Positions 6,261 to 12,618 are shown, numbered from the stretch's first letter. The stretch: 14,447 bases of DNA from Candidatus Omnitrophota bacterium (GCA_028710385.1 JAQTUC010000025.1:1-14447), one strand, 5' to 3'. Notes: generated by a model not told the origin, from the sequence alone. Numbers and translations are program-made.

Positions 6261-6325
6261 TAACACGTTGCACGCATCACGTAACACGTCTTTGAAACGT
6301 GCTACCTGCTACGTGGTACCTGATA
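6261..6325. repeat. Inward-facing CGTG heptad repeats, element A
   Basis: The left arm has four 7-bp units ending in CACG: TAACACG, TTGCACG, CATCACG, TAACACG (6261-6288). The centre is TCTTTGAAA (6289-6297). The right arm has four units: CGTGCTA, CCTGCTA, CGTGGTA, CCTGATA (6298-6325). The arms can pair as an imperfect hairpin. It lies between the candidate 6S RNA and rarA. Element B at 10106-10152 has the same design and a similar centre. Confidence 0.8.
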
Positions 6326-6342
6326 CGGCCTATAAAATAATA

Positions 6343-6510
6343 AACCCTGCCATCAGTCCGTCTCAGGCTGCTGCATACAGTCCGTTTCACTCAAGTGGGT
6401 GCTTCATCCTAATCGCCTCAGCGAAAGGAAATTCAGCTCCCCTGAATTAGGTGTTGGCTGTAGCACTTTAACCTGTTGACGCAACAGGCAGGGTTAATTT
6501 TCCCTTTGTT
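6343..6510 (-). ncRNA. ssrS: Candidate 6S RNA upstream of rarA
   Basis: Structured RNA of about 170-180 nt starting just after a strong promoter on the minus strand. The ends close with AACCCTGCC/GGCAGGGTT (6343-6351 with 6487-6495), and T-rich sequence follows. In one fold the RNA is a long interrupted rod: 6472-6481 with 6359-6367 (CGTC/GACG and CAGG/CCTG), 6458-6462 with 6376-6380 (TACAG/CTGTA), 6456-6457 with 6382-6383, 6451-6453 with 6388-6390, and 6446-6451 with 6408-6413 (CCTAAT/ATTAGG). Internal loops separate these. An alternative local hairpin CCTGTTG-CGT-CAACAGG competes with the lower rod. Length, own promoter, paired ends and rod shape fit 6S RNA, which traps sigma70 RNA polymerase. 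I recall that 6S genes lie beside rarA in several bacteria, which supports the call. No primary-sequence match was checked. Confidence 0.6.
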
Positions 6511-6517
6511 ACAATTC

Positions 6518-6546
6518 ATTATAACATTCGCCAAACCCTAATTCAA
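6518..6546 (-). promoter_or_regulatory. Sigma70-like promoter of the structured RNA (and perhaps rarA)
   Basis: On the minus strand, -35 TTGAAT (6546-6541) and a perfect -10 TATAAT (6523-6518) are separated by exactly 17 bp. Transcription would start near 6511-6510, about 15 bases before the first paired base of the RNA. Confidence 0.75.
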
Positions 6547-6562
6547 GGCAATCAGCCAATCT

Positions 6563-6580
6563 TTGTGAAAACGTTTACAT
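6563..6580. promoter_or_regulatory. Possible Rex operator
   Basis: TTGTGAA-AACG-TTTACAT matches the Rex consensus TTGTGAA-N4-TTCACAA at 12 of 14 defined bases with the correct spacing. It lies 16 bp upstream of the -35 box of the RNA promoter. A repressor normally overlaps the promoter, so the location is not ideal. Confidence 0.35.
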
Positions 6581-6600
6581 AATTATGTCTATTACGTAAT
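6577..6600. promoter_or_regulatory. Two adjacent perfect palindromes
   Basis: ACATAATTATGT (6577-6588) and ATTACGTAAT (6591-6600) are perfect 12-bp and 10-bp palindromes separated by two bases, upstream of the 6S-like promoter and just past the CoA-binding gene. They could be protein-binding sites; no known operator is matched. Confidence 0.35.
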
Positions 6601-6607
6601 CAAAGAG

Positions 6608-6982
6608 CTACCAAATTCCTTCTTGAACCATAAAACAGGCGTTAGCGATAACTGAAATTCCGTATTTTGCGGCTTTCGCAATCGCCAAATCAGATTCCGA
6701 GCCTGGCTGCATCCAGATTTCTTTGATACCAAGTTCTTTACACTCCTCAACTATGCGCTCTGTAACCGAAGCCGGCACAACCGTAATCACTAGATCTACG
6801 GCTTTGTTTATTTCTTTTAAGTTTCTGTAAATTTTTTGCCCTAAAATTTCTCCGTCAGTCGGATTTACTCCAATAACAGTAAAACCGTTTTTTAAAAGAT
6901 CCCTGAATATTTTAAATCCGAACTTATCTTCCTTATGCGAAACCCCTACAACGACTATTGTCTTTTTCTTTGCGTCTGCCAT
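6608..6982 (-). CDS. CoA-binding domain protein (YccU-like)
   Basis: Small single-domain Rossmann protein of 124 aa, matching the CoA_binding family related to the N-terminal domain of succinyl-CoA synthetase alpha. Features are TIVVVGVSHKEDKFGFKIFRDLLKNGFTVIGVNPT at the N-terminus, the DLVITVVPASVTERIVEECKELGIKEIWMQPGSES segment, and ISVIANACFMVQ at the C-terminus. The family is thought to bind CoA or acyl-CoA; the physiological role is unknown. Its ATG overlaps the stop codon of the acetolactate decarboxylase gene (TAATG), so translation is probably coupled. It is the last gene of the cNBD-M42-Sir2-ALDC operon. A Sir2 deacylase and a CoA-binding protein in one operon suggests a link to acyl-CoA or protein acylation, which is inference. 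Confidence 0.85.
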   Translation of the reverse strand: MADAKKKTIVVVGVSHKEDKFGFKIFRDLLKNGFTVIGVNPTDGEILGQKIYRNLKEINKAVDLVITVVPASVTERIVEECKELGIKEIWMQPGSESDLAIAKAAKYGISVIANACFMVQEGIW

Positions 6983-7764
6983 TATTGTTCTGCTTTTTTA
7001 AGCGCTGCCTCGTCAAGTTTTTTAAAATCCGCTCTTAAAAAATCCTGGTTATCCGGAAGTTTAAGATAAAATCCGTTTGACTGGTCTATGGAAATTAAAC
7101 CCCTGGTTAATACGCAATCTAAAACATGCCCGCCGCGGGTTTTGTCTTTGCTTATAAAGTGAAAATGCCAGCCTGCCATATTAATTTCGGACACATAATC
7201 GGGAAATCTAAACCCTACAAGAGTACCGTCTATATTTTTAAATTCAAATACGCTTTGTTCTTTGGCTGCGGCAGCCAGGCCTTTGTAGGGCTTCTCCTGT
7301 TTAGGGACGCTGCGCGCTTTAACATGCTTGAAGCTGCCTTCTATCCTTACCGCATAGAAAATATTTTTTGAAGGTATTTTTTCCTCAAGCCTTTCAACAA
7401 TAGAAGCATAATCAATGTCGCCGCTTGATTCTATTTCTTTGTCGGCATTAAAAAATTTAACCACGCAGAAACCGCTTTTCATTGAATCATCCACGGGATA
7501 AACTTTGCCGTCCGCTTTAACCTGATAGAATTTTTCATCCAAAGCAACCATTTCCCCATCCAAGGCGTTGAATGTGCCTATGCCGAATGAGCCGTATTTT
7601 TTGATTTGTCCGTAATTAAAATCCGTATCATACAATCCTTTCATCAAAGCATTTATTGTGGAAAACTGGCAAACCCTATCTTTAGTTTTTGCGGCGTATA
7701 AACAGCCGGTTAAAGACACCAATAAACCGGCGACAGCTATAAACAGAAATTTATTTTTTTTCAT
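6982..7764 (-). CDS. aldC: Alpha-acetolactate decarboxylase, predicted lipoprotein
   Basis: Converts alpha-acetolactate to acetoin with release of CO2. The Zn ligands are in GWHFHF and GGHVLD (H200, H202, H213). The conserved GTFNALDGEMVALD (glutamate at residue 71) and RIEG (R140) fit the catalytic site described for the Brevibacillus enzyme. FRFPDYVSEINMAGWHFHFI is the family signature. At 260 aa it has about 20 extra N-terminal residues: a KKNK start, a hydrophobic stretch and LVSLTGC, a clear lipobox with C21. This predicts export and lipid anchoring. Cytoplasmic forms are common, but exported ones are known. The gene overlaps sir2 by ATGA and the CoA-binding gene by TAATG. No acetolactate synthase is present nearby. 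Confidence 0.93.
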   Translation of the reverse strand: MKKNKFLFIAVAGLLVSLTGCLYAAKTKDRVCQFSTINALMKGLYDTDFNYGQIKKYGSFGIGTFNALDGEMVALDEKFYQVKADGKVYPVDDSMKSGFCVVKFFNADKEIESSGDIDYASIVERLEEKIPSKNIFYAVRIEGSFKHVKARSVPKQEKPYKGLAAAAKEQSVFEFKNIDGTLVGFRFPDYVSEINMAGWHFHFISKDKTRGGHVLDCVLTRGLISIDQSNGFYLKLPDNQDFLRADFKKLDEAALKKAEQ

Positions 7765-8558
7765 TTGTTTGTTTTTAAAAATTTGCTCCAGATATTATCC
7801 AGCGCATTAACTGCTGTGTTTGATATTTTTATATCCACTATAGATGATATCTCGGTATCCGACGGATTTATCTCTATAGTTGGTTTGCCTTTTGATTTTG
7901 CGTAAATCATCGGCTGCTGAATATAAGGGAAAACGCTTGTTGTGCCTATTGAAAAATAAATGTCAAATCCGGAAGAAAGTTCACGCTGCAAAATTTTAAG
8001 TTTCTCCGGAGGTAAATATTCTCCGAAAAAAACAACATCCGGCCTCATTATCCCTTCGCACTTTTGGCAATGCGGAGGAATCTCTAAATTACTATAGTCC
8101 TTTACAGTTAATTTAAAGCCGCAATCCCTGCAATAGAGATTATGCATATTTCCGTGGATATCAATTATGTTTTTAGAGCCTGCGGCATGGTGGAAGCCGT
8201 CAATATTCTGGGTAAACACCCATACTCTTTTAAATACTTCCTCTGCCTCTACGATAATTTTATGCGCGCGGTTAAATGTTGCCTTGCGGCAATTTCTTTC
8301 TATTTCTGAAAGGTATTTCCAGGTAATTTCAGGTTGCCGTTCAAGCGTTAATCCCGAGAGCGCTTCTTCAACAGGCATTCCTTCATCGGTTAATTTCCCG
8401 TTATAAAGCCCTCCGAGGCCGCGGTAAGTAGGCAGGCCTGATTCAGCTGAAATTCCTGCACCTGTTATAAAAAAAACGCTCTTTGATTTACTTAGCAGTT
8501 TAACAACTTCGTCTATTTTTTGCTGCTCTGTAACCACTGGTTGGCTGTTTAAAAGCAA
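7761..8558 (-). CDS. Sir2 family NAD-dependent protein deacylase
   Basis: Removes acyl groups from lysines using NAD+, producing nicotinamide and O-acyl-ADP-ribose. The NAD-binding motif GAGISAESGLPTYRG is at residues 33-47, TQNIDGFH at 116-123, the catalytic histidine in DIHGN (H135), a zinc site with CRDC (143, 146) and CQKC (164, 167), and RPDVVFFGE after it. The Tyr-Arg pair that marks CobB/SIRT5-type desuccinylases does not seem to be present (the region reads PEITWKYLSEIERN). The most upstream start is TTG directly after the M42 stop codon; an in-frame GTG at codon 8 is an alternative, and the ribosome-binding site is unclear. It overlaps the next gene by ATGA. Confidence 0.94.
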   Translation of the reverse strand: MLLNSQPVVTEQQKIDEVVKLLSKSKSVFFITGAGISAESGLPTYRGLGGLYNGKLTDEGMPVEEALSGLTLERQPEITWKYLSEIERNCRKATFNRAHKIIVEAEEVFKRVWVFTQNIDGFHHAAGSKNIIDIHGNMHNLYCRDCGFKLTVKDYSNLEIPPHCQKCEGIMRPDVVFFGEYLPPEKLKILQRELSSGFDIYFSIGTTSVFPYIQQPMIYAKSKGKPTIEINPSDTEISSIVDIKISNTAVNALDNIWSKFLKTNK

Positions 8559-9590
8559 TTAATGTTTTATAAAATTCTCTATGGCTTTTACCGCAAGCTC
8601 AATTACCGAATTTAAATCATCCATGCAAAACGCGCCGGTTGGCGAATGCGCATAGCGGCTGGGAACGCTTAATACGCCGGTTGGAATTCCTTCCCTGTTC
8701 ATATTAATCATTGCGCCGTCGGTCATTCCTCCCTCAAGCACATCAAGCTGGTATTTTATTTTATTTGCCTTTGCCGTATCTATAAAAAGATTTTTTATTT
8801 TTTCACTGACTATAATTCCGCGCCCGGCAGCTTCAATTACGGTAATGCAGGCGCCTCCTGAAAGTTTTAAGTTAGACTCGTTCTCTTTTATCATAGGGGT
8901 ATCGCCCGCGCTTGTTGTATCCAGCGCTATTGCAAAATCCGGGTTTATTTTAAATGAGGATGTGCGCGCGCCCTTAAGGCCTACTTCTTCCTGCACCGTG
9001 CTTACGGCATAAATTTGCGCGTTTACTTTTAAACGCTCAAGAATTTTTAAAAGAGCGAAACAGCCCACCCTGTCATCTATGGCTTTACCGTAAATTAAAT
9101 TGCCCGAAAGCACGCCTGCATTAGGCTCAAAAATAATTGAGTCAGCTATGGAAACTCTTTTCTCGGCATCCTCTTTTGAGCTGGCTCCGATATCTATAAA
9201 CATATCTGTATACTTTATGGGATTCTTTCTTTCCTCTTCACGCACAAGATGAGGCGGCTTCATCCCGATAACGCCGCAGACATCCCCTTTTTTGGATTTA
9301 ACAATCACGCGCTGGCCGACCAAAACCCTGTCATCTATCCCGCCTATTTTAATAAAATTAAGATAACCGTCTTTTGTTATATATTTAACAAGCAGGCCTA
9401 TTTCATCCATATGGGCGGCTATCATAATCTTCTTGCTGCCTTTGCCTTTGGTTGCTATGACGTTGCCAAAAGAATCAATTTCTACTTCTTTGGTAATTTT
9501 TTTAAATTCATCGTGCATTATTTTTGTGATTTCGCATTCATAACCTGAAACACCTGCTGCGTTGATGAGTTTTTTAAGTAGCGGGTCCAT
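8559..9590 (-). CDS. M42 family metallo-aminopeptidase
   Basis: Cytoplasmic, dinuclear-metal aminopeptidase of the tetrahedral (TET/FrvX/PepA-glutamyl) group that trims peptides from larger proteolysis products. Metal and catalytic residues can be read: AHMDEIG (H60), AIDDRVG (bridging D172), VQEEVGLKGA (E201 catalytic base, E202 ligand), ALDT (D224) and SRYAHSP (H315). Residues 65-165 form the dimerization insert. At 343 aa the length is normal. A GGAGG ribosome-binding site (9596-9600) sits 5 bp before the ATG. It is the second gene of the operon led by the cNBD gene and abuts sir2. Substrate preference cannot be read from the sequence. Confidence 0.94.
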   Translation of the reverse strand: MDPLLKKLINAAGVSGYECEITKIMHDEFKKITKEVEIDSFGNVIATKGKGSKKIMIAAHMDEIGLLVKYITKDGYLNFIKIGGIDDRVLVGQRVIVKSKKGDVCGVIGMKPPHLVREEERKNPIKYTDMFIDIGASSKEDAEKRVSIADSIIFEPNAGVLSGNLIYGKAIDDRVGCFALLKILERLKVNAQIYAVSTVQEEVGLKGARTSSFKINPDFAIALDTTSAGDTPMIKENESNLKLSGGACITVIEAAGRGIIVSEKIKNLFIDTAKANKIKYQLDVLEGGMTDGAMINMNREGIPTGVLSVPSRYAHSPTGAFCMDDLNSVIELAVKAIENFIKH

Positions 9591-9608
9591 TTAAACCTCC
9601 GTTTTATA

Positions 9609-10076
9609 TTATTTGTTACGCTCTATATCGTATATGTTTATGAGCTGTTTCCTGGTTACCTCAAGCCTCTGGGTGAATACTCCTGCCAGGCGCTTTAAAA
9701 GCTCATAACCCATATCGCGGTTTTCTTCGCATTTATTCCTGAGGCATTTGCCGTCCAGCGCAATTGCGCGGGTATCGGCAAGTGTTCTACAGGTAAACCT
9801 GTAAAAATGAGGCGGTATCAGCCATGACCAGCCGAGAATATCTCCGCCTTCAATTGTCTGAAACGTAATAGGCTCATGCTGCGGAACGTTTATTTCAAGG
9901 GCAACTTTTCCTTCCCTCACCAGAAAAAATTTATCCGCTGCATCGCCTTCTCTTAAGATTATCTCCCCTTCTTTGAAACGCACGTTAGAGGCGCAACCTA
10001 CTATAAAATCCAGGTATTCTGCTTTAAGCCCGCTAAAAAACGGATGTCCTTCTAGTATCGGCTTAAGGTCATGCAT
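9609..10076 (-). CDS. Stand-alone cyclic-nucleotide-binding (Crp-like sensor) protein
   Basis: One cNMP-binding beta-roll domain: HPFFSGLKAEYLDFIVGCASNVRFKEGEIILREGDAADKFFLVREGKVALEI, then TIEGGDILGWSWLIPPHFYRFTCRTLADTRAIALDG. A C-terminal helix (GYELLKRLAGVFTQRLEVTRKQLINI) resembles the dimerization helix of Crp/Fnr, but the DNA-binding helix-turn-helix is absent; the protein ends there at 155 aa. I chose the ATG at 10076 because GGGAGG (10083-10088) lies 6 bp ahead. A longer reading to 10112 would add 12 residues from repeat DNA. The usual PRE-R-A phosphate-binding motif of cAMP receptors is not seen (GWSWLIPPH instead), so the ligand may not be cAMP. It is the first gene of the operon and may sense a signal for it by protein contact. 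Confidence 0.85.
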   Translation of the reverse strand: MHDLKPILEGHPFFSGLKAEYLDFIVGCASNVRFKEGEIILREGDAADKFFLVREGKVALEINVPQHEPITFQTIEGGDILGWSWLIPPHFYRFTCRTLADTRAIALDGKCLRNKCEENRDMGYELLKRLAGVFTQRLEVTRKQLINIYDIERNK

Positions 10077-10082
10077 AGTTAC

Positions 10083-10088
10083 CCTCCC
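10083..10088 (-). promoter_or_regulatory. Ribosome-binding site that sets the cNBD start
   Basis: GGGAGG on the minus strand, 6 bp before the ATG at 10076. It favours this start over the in-frame start at 10112, which lies in the heptad element and has no comparable site. Confidence 0.7.
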
Positions 10089-10105
10089 TTTGTTACGCAA
10101 ATTAT

Positions 10106-10152
10106 GTATCATGTCGCACGTAGCACGCTTTTAGAAACGTGTTACGTGATAC
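10106..10152. repeat. Inward-facing CGTG heptad repeats, element B
   Basis: The left arm has TCGCACG and TAGCACG (10114-10127), the centre CTTTTAGAAA (10128-10137), and the right arm CGTGTTA and CGTGATA (10138-10151). Outer bases GTATCA and TGATAC extend the pairing, with one heptad of extra sequence bulged on the left arm. The centre resembles TCTTTGAAA of element A. It lies in the 5' leader of the cNBD operon. Confidence 0.75.
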
Positions 10153-10160
10153 TTTTTCAA

Positions 10161-10203
10161 ATCTGCGTTAATCTGCGATTTTTATCTGTGACCATCTGCG
10201 TAT
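10161..10203. repeat. ATCTGYG decamer repeats
   Basis: Four units: ATCTGCGTTA (10161-10170), ATCTGCGATT (10171-10180), ATCTGTGACC (10184-10193) and ATCTGCGTAT (10194-10203), with three extra T after the second. They lie between the promoter and element B in the cNBD operon leader. Confidence 0.7.
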
Positions 10204-10209
10204 TAATAC

Positions 10210-10238
10210 AATATACAGCTAGATAACGACTTTTTCAA
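10210..10238 (-). promoter_or_regulatory. Sigma70-like promoter of the cNBD-M42-sir2-aldC operon
   Basis: On the minus strand, -35 TTGAAA (10238-10233), a 17-bp spacer, then -10 TATATT (10215-10210). Transcription would start near 10203, giving a leader of ~125 nt that contains the decamer and heptad repeats. It starts 11 bp after the stop codon of the upstream hydrolase gene. Confidence 0.6.
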
Positions 10239-10249
10239 TAAGTTAAACT

Positions 10250-11125
10250 CTATTTTTCCGCTTCTTTAAGAAAACTATCCGCTGCTTTTAGGTATTCTTC
10301 TGTTTTTTCCAGGTGGTGGTTATGGGAAGCTCCTTTAAAAATCACAATTTCTGACTGCGGTATTTTTTTGTGGTAAAAATCAGTTGTTTCAGGCGTTGCT
10401 TCGTCAAATTCTCCGCAGGTAAACAATACAGGTATTTTTATTTTGTATAAATCGTTTATTCTTTCATAGTTTTTAAGGGTCCCTGTAATTGTAAATTCGC
10501 TGGGCCCCCACATATATTTATAAATTTCATAATTCATTTCATTAAAAGCCTGCGTAAGGCACTCCGGCCAGGGGTCTAGCCTACAGACATGAAGCTTATA
10601 GTAATACATCATTGCGTCCTGGTATTCTTTGGAGGAAAAATCTGCGCTTTTTTCAGCTCTTAAAACTATTTCTTTGATTTTTGAAGGAAGCTCAAGCAGA
10701 TATTTTCTCTGGTCAAGGCCCCACATTTTTGCGGAAAGGCAGGGCCCTGAAAGAATGAAGCTTATAATGCCTTTCGAAAACTTAAGCATGTGGTCAATTG
10801 CCAGCATTGTTCCCCAGGAATGCCCCAGTATATGAACATTTTTCAGATTAAGCTTTGCGCGGATTTGGAAAAGCTCTTCCGCAAAACGCTCTATGGTCCA
10901 GAGAGATTTATTATTTGGTTTATCGGAAAGCCCGCAGCCAAGCTGGTCGTAAAAAACTACAGGCCTTGTGGCGGCAAGAGCTTCAAGCGGTTTAAGGTAA
11001 AGGTGCGAGCCGGCAGGGCCGCCGTGAAGTATAATTAAAGCAGGTTTGTCTTTATCTACGCCTGCTATTTTATACCAGACGTTTCCGCCAACAACTTTGA
11101 TATAGCCTTCTTTGGCATTGCTCAT
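10250..11125 (-). CDS. S33-type alpha/beta hydrolase (proline iminopeptidase-like)
   Basis: Alpha/beta hydrolase of the prolyl aminopeptidase group. The oxyanion-hole motif HGGPAG (family HGGPG) is at residues 34-39, VVFYDQLGCGLSD follows, the nucleophile is S103 in GHSWG, the acid is D241 in GEFDEATPE, and the base is H268 in GASHNHHLE. At 291 aa the length fits the family. These enzymes release N-terminal residues from short peptides. It lies 23 bp downstream of the NlpC/P60 gene, and as the last gene of the murein-peptide set it could complete dipeptide hydrolysis; that role is inference, and other amidase or esterase activities are possible. No strong ribosome-binding site is visible at the ATG. 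Confidence 0.85.
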   Translation of the reverse strand: MSNAKEGYIKVVGGNVWYKIAGVDKDKPALIILHGGPAGSHLYLKPLEALAATRPVVFYDQLGCGLSDKPNNKSLWTIERFAEELFQIRAKLNLKNVHILGHSWGTMLAIDHMLKFSKGIISFILSGPCLSAKMWGLDQRKYLLELPSKIKEIVLRAEKSADFSSKEYQDAMMYYYKLHVCRLDPWPECLTQAFNEMNYEIYKYMWGPSEFTITGTLKNYERINDLYKIKIPVLFTCGEFDEATPETTDFYHKKIPQSEIVIFKGASHNHHLEKTEEYLKAADSFLKEAEK

Positions 11126-11148
11126 ATTTTTATTCGTTACGGCAACCG

Positions 11149-12558
11149 TTACTTAACCAGGCGTATATTTATAATACGCGAAATAAGAGAACCTTTTTTT
11201 GAGCCTTCGCCAAGGCTCAAGTTGCTTACAATCACACGGTTTACAATCCAGCTTATATTCTGCGAATCAACAACTTCTCCGTAACCATGTGTTTCATGTA
11301 TTACATAAGGAGTATTATTGTATATACCTATATATAAAATTATATGCCCTCTCATCTGTAAAATTGTAGCTCCGGGCACTGCCTGTTGCCTGATTATTTT
11401 TAGTTTCTCGCCCGTATCGCTTCCACCCTTGAAATCTCCAAGCGGTATTCCTGTTTTTGCCTGTGCCGCAGAATTTCTGGGCAAAGCGATTCCGACAGTT
11501 GAAAATACTTCCTGGATGTAACTTGAGCAGTCCTGTTCGCCGTTTAATCCGCCCCAGCCATAAGGGCTGTTTATCAGTTTAAACGCCTGCTCAATAATAT
11601 TTCTCTGCGTATAAGGCAGATATCCTATGTTTGCGTCTTCTCTTTTAACGTAAGCTTTCTGCGTAAACAATTTCCCTTCCTTATCGCGTGAAGGAATATT
11701 TATTTCAAAAACAGAAGTGTTTGCTGTTTCGTTAAAGGTAAATTTTGCGCCCATTCGGACATAGTCATAATATTTTGTTAGTTTTTCATCCAGAAAAATA
11801 TCGGCCTTACCGGCAGTGACTATAACAAAATTTTTCCCTGATAACAATTCCTTAAATTTATCAGCGCTGCATAAGGCTACTTTTTCTTTTTTAAACCAGC
11901 CGCAGCTTGAAGGCGTTTGCGTATACACCCAGGAGCCTGATTTTGTTTCATGAAGAATAATAAGAGGCGTTCCTAAATCCAGAGAGCTGTTCTGAAGCTC
12001 ATCAAATTCAACGTCTCCCGGCTCTTTGGTTAACAACATTTCGGTTGGCAGAAGCCTCTGGTTATCGTAATGGCTTAAAAACCCGTATCTTGCAATAACC
12101 TGATTTTCCATGCCGGATAAATTCATATTCTGCCTTATCATCTCATAGAAACCTTTCTCGGCAGGTTTGCTGTTTGCGGTATAATATGTGCCCTTTGAAA
12201 AACTTTTAATTTCTTTTTCCAAATCGTTTTTAATGCTTTTACCGTTATAGACCTCGGGCGCTTTAACCAAGTCAACTATAAGGCCTAATTCTCTTTCTGT
12301 TTTAAGATTAAATTGCTGTATTTCTCCGGCATCAAGAATTATTTTATCCGGATTTTCTATTTTAGCCGTCCAGAAACCTGCTGTTTTCATTGCTCTTATT
12401 ATGCCCGGTATAATTACAGGAGCTGCAAAATTGGTTCTCTGCCGGACATTACAGCAGCCGCTTGCAACTAACAAACAAAGAATAAATAAATAATAAATCC
12501 CGTTAGAAAACTTACGCTGGGCATTAAGCCCCGTGTTCTTAAGGCCTGGGCTAATCAT
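11149..12558 (-). CDS. SH3b-NlpC/P60 cell-wall endopeptidase, predicted lipoprotein
   Basis: Peptidoglycan endopeptidase of the type that cuts between D-Glu and the diamino acid. Numbering here is from the ATG at 12618. A hydrophobic stretch YYLFILCLLVASGC gives a probable signal peptide with a lipobox cysteine (C55). Residues about 65-215 look like the N-terminal stabilizing domain of this family, about 215-335 hold bacterial SH3 units (GTPLIILHETKSGSWVYTQTP), and the catalytic domain has C364 in EQDCSSY, H425 in RGHIILYIG and H441 or H444 in IHETHG. I prefer the ATG at 12558 because AAAGGAG lies 9 bp ahead; the ATG at 12618, touching the DUF819 stop codon, would add 20 residues encoded by a palindromic repeat. 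B. subtilis YkfC is a comparable SH3b-NlpC/P60 enzyme encoded beside an Ala-Glu epimerase. Confidence 0.92.
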   Translation of the reverse strand: MISPGLKNTGLNAQRKFSNGIYYLFILCLLVASGCCNVRQRTNFAAPVIIPGIIRAMKTAGFWTAKIENPDKIILDAGEIQQFNLKTERELGLIVDLVKAPEVYNGKSIKNDLEKEIKSFSKGTYYTANSKPAEKGFYEMIRQNMNLSGMENQVIARYGFLSHYDNQRLLPTEMLLTKEPGDVEFDELQNSSLDLGTPLIILHETKSGSWVYTQTPSSCGWFKKEKVALCSADKFKELLSGKNFVIVTAGKADIFLDEKLTKYYDYVRMGAKFTFNETANTSVFEINIPSRDKEGKLFTQKAYVKREDANIGYLPYTQRNIIEQAFKLINSPYGWGGLNGEQDCSSYIQEVFSTVGIALPRNSAAQAKTGIPLGDFKGGSDTGEKLKIIRQQAVPGATILQMRGHIILYIGIYNNTPYVIHETHGYGEVVDSQNISWIVNRVIVSNLSLGEGSKKGSLISRIINIRLVK

Positions 12559-12605
12559 ACGACAAAACTCCTTTGGTGTTTGCACAGAATATTTTCTAAC
12601 GGGAT
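12497..12605. mobile_element. 109-bp palindromic, MITE-like element
   Basis: The ends are perfect 14-bp inverted repeats, ATCCCGTTAGAAAA (12497-12510) and TTTTCTAACGGGAT (12592-12605). The 81-bp interior can form smaller stems (GGGC-ATTAA-GCCC; AGCCC with GGGCT). There is no transposase and no clear target duplication beyond AA. It covers the start region of the NlpC/P60 gene, contributing its likely ribosome-binding site, ATG and first 21 residues. Confidence 0.65.
12568..12574 (-). promoter_or_regulatory. Ribosome-binding site inside the palindromic element
   Basis: AAAGGAG on the minus strand, 9 bp before the ATG at 12558, in frame with the NlpC/P60 lipoprotein signal. It decides the start used here. 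Confidence 0.55.
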
Positions 12606-12618
12606 AAATTTTTCTCAT

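Noticed and set aside
6268..6450. Plus-strand open frame between rarA and the structured RNA
   Set aside because: It overlaps the heptad element and the RNA on the other strand and has no protein-like sequence.
6343..6510. Riboswitch, TwoAYGGAY motif or CsrA-sponge RNA
   Set aside because: No known riboswitch core was recognized. ACGGAC occurs twice but not in clear terminal loops, and five GGA triplets are only modestly above expectation. 6S-like structure explains more.
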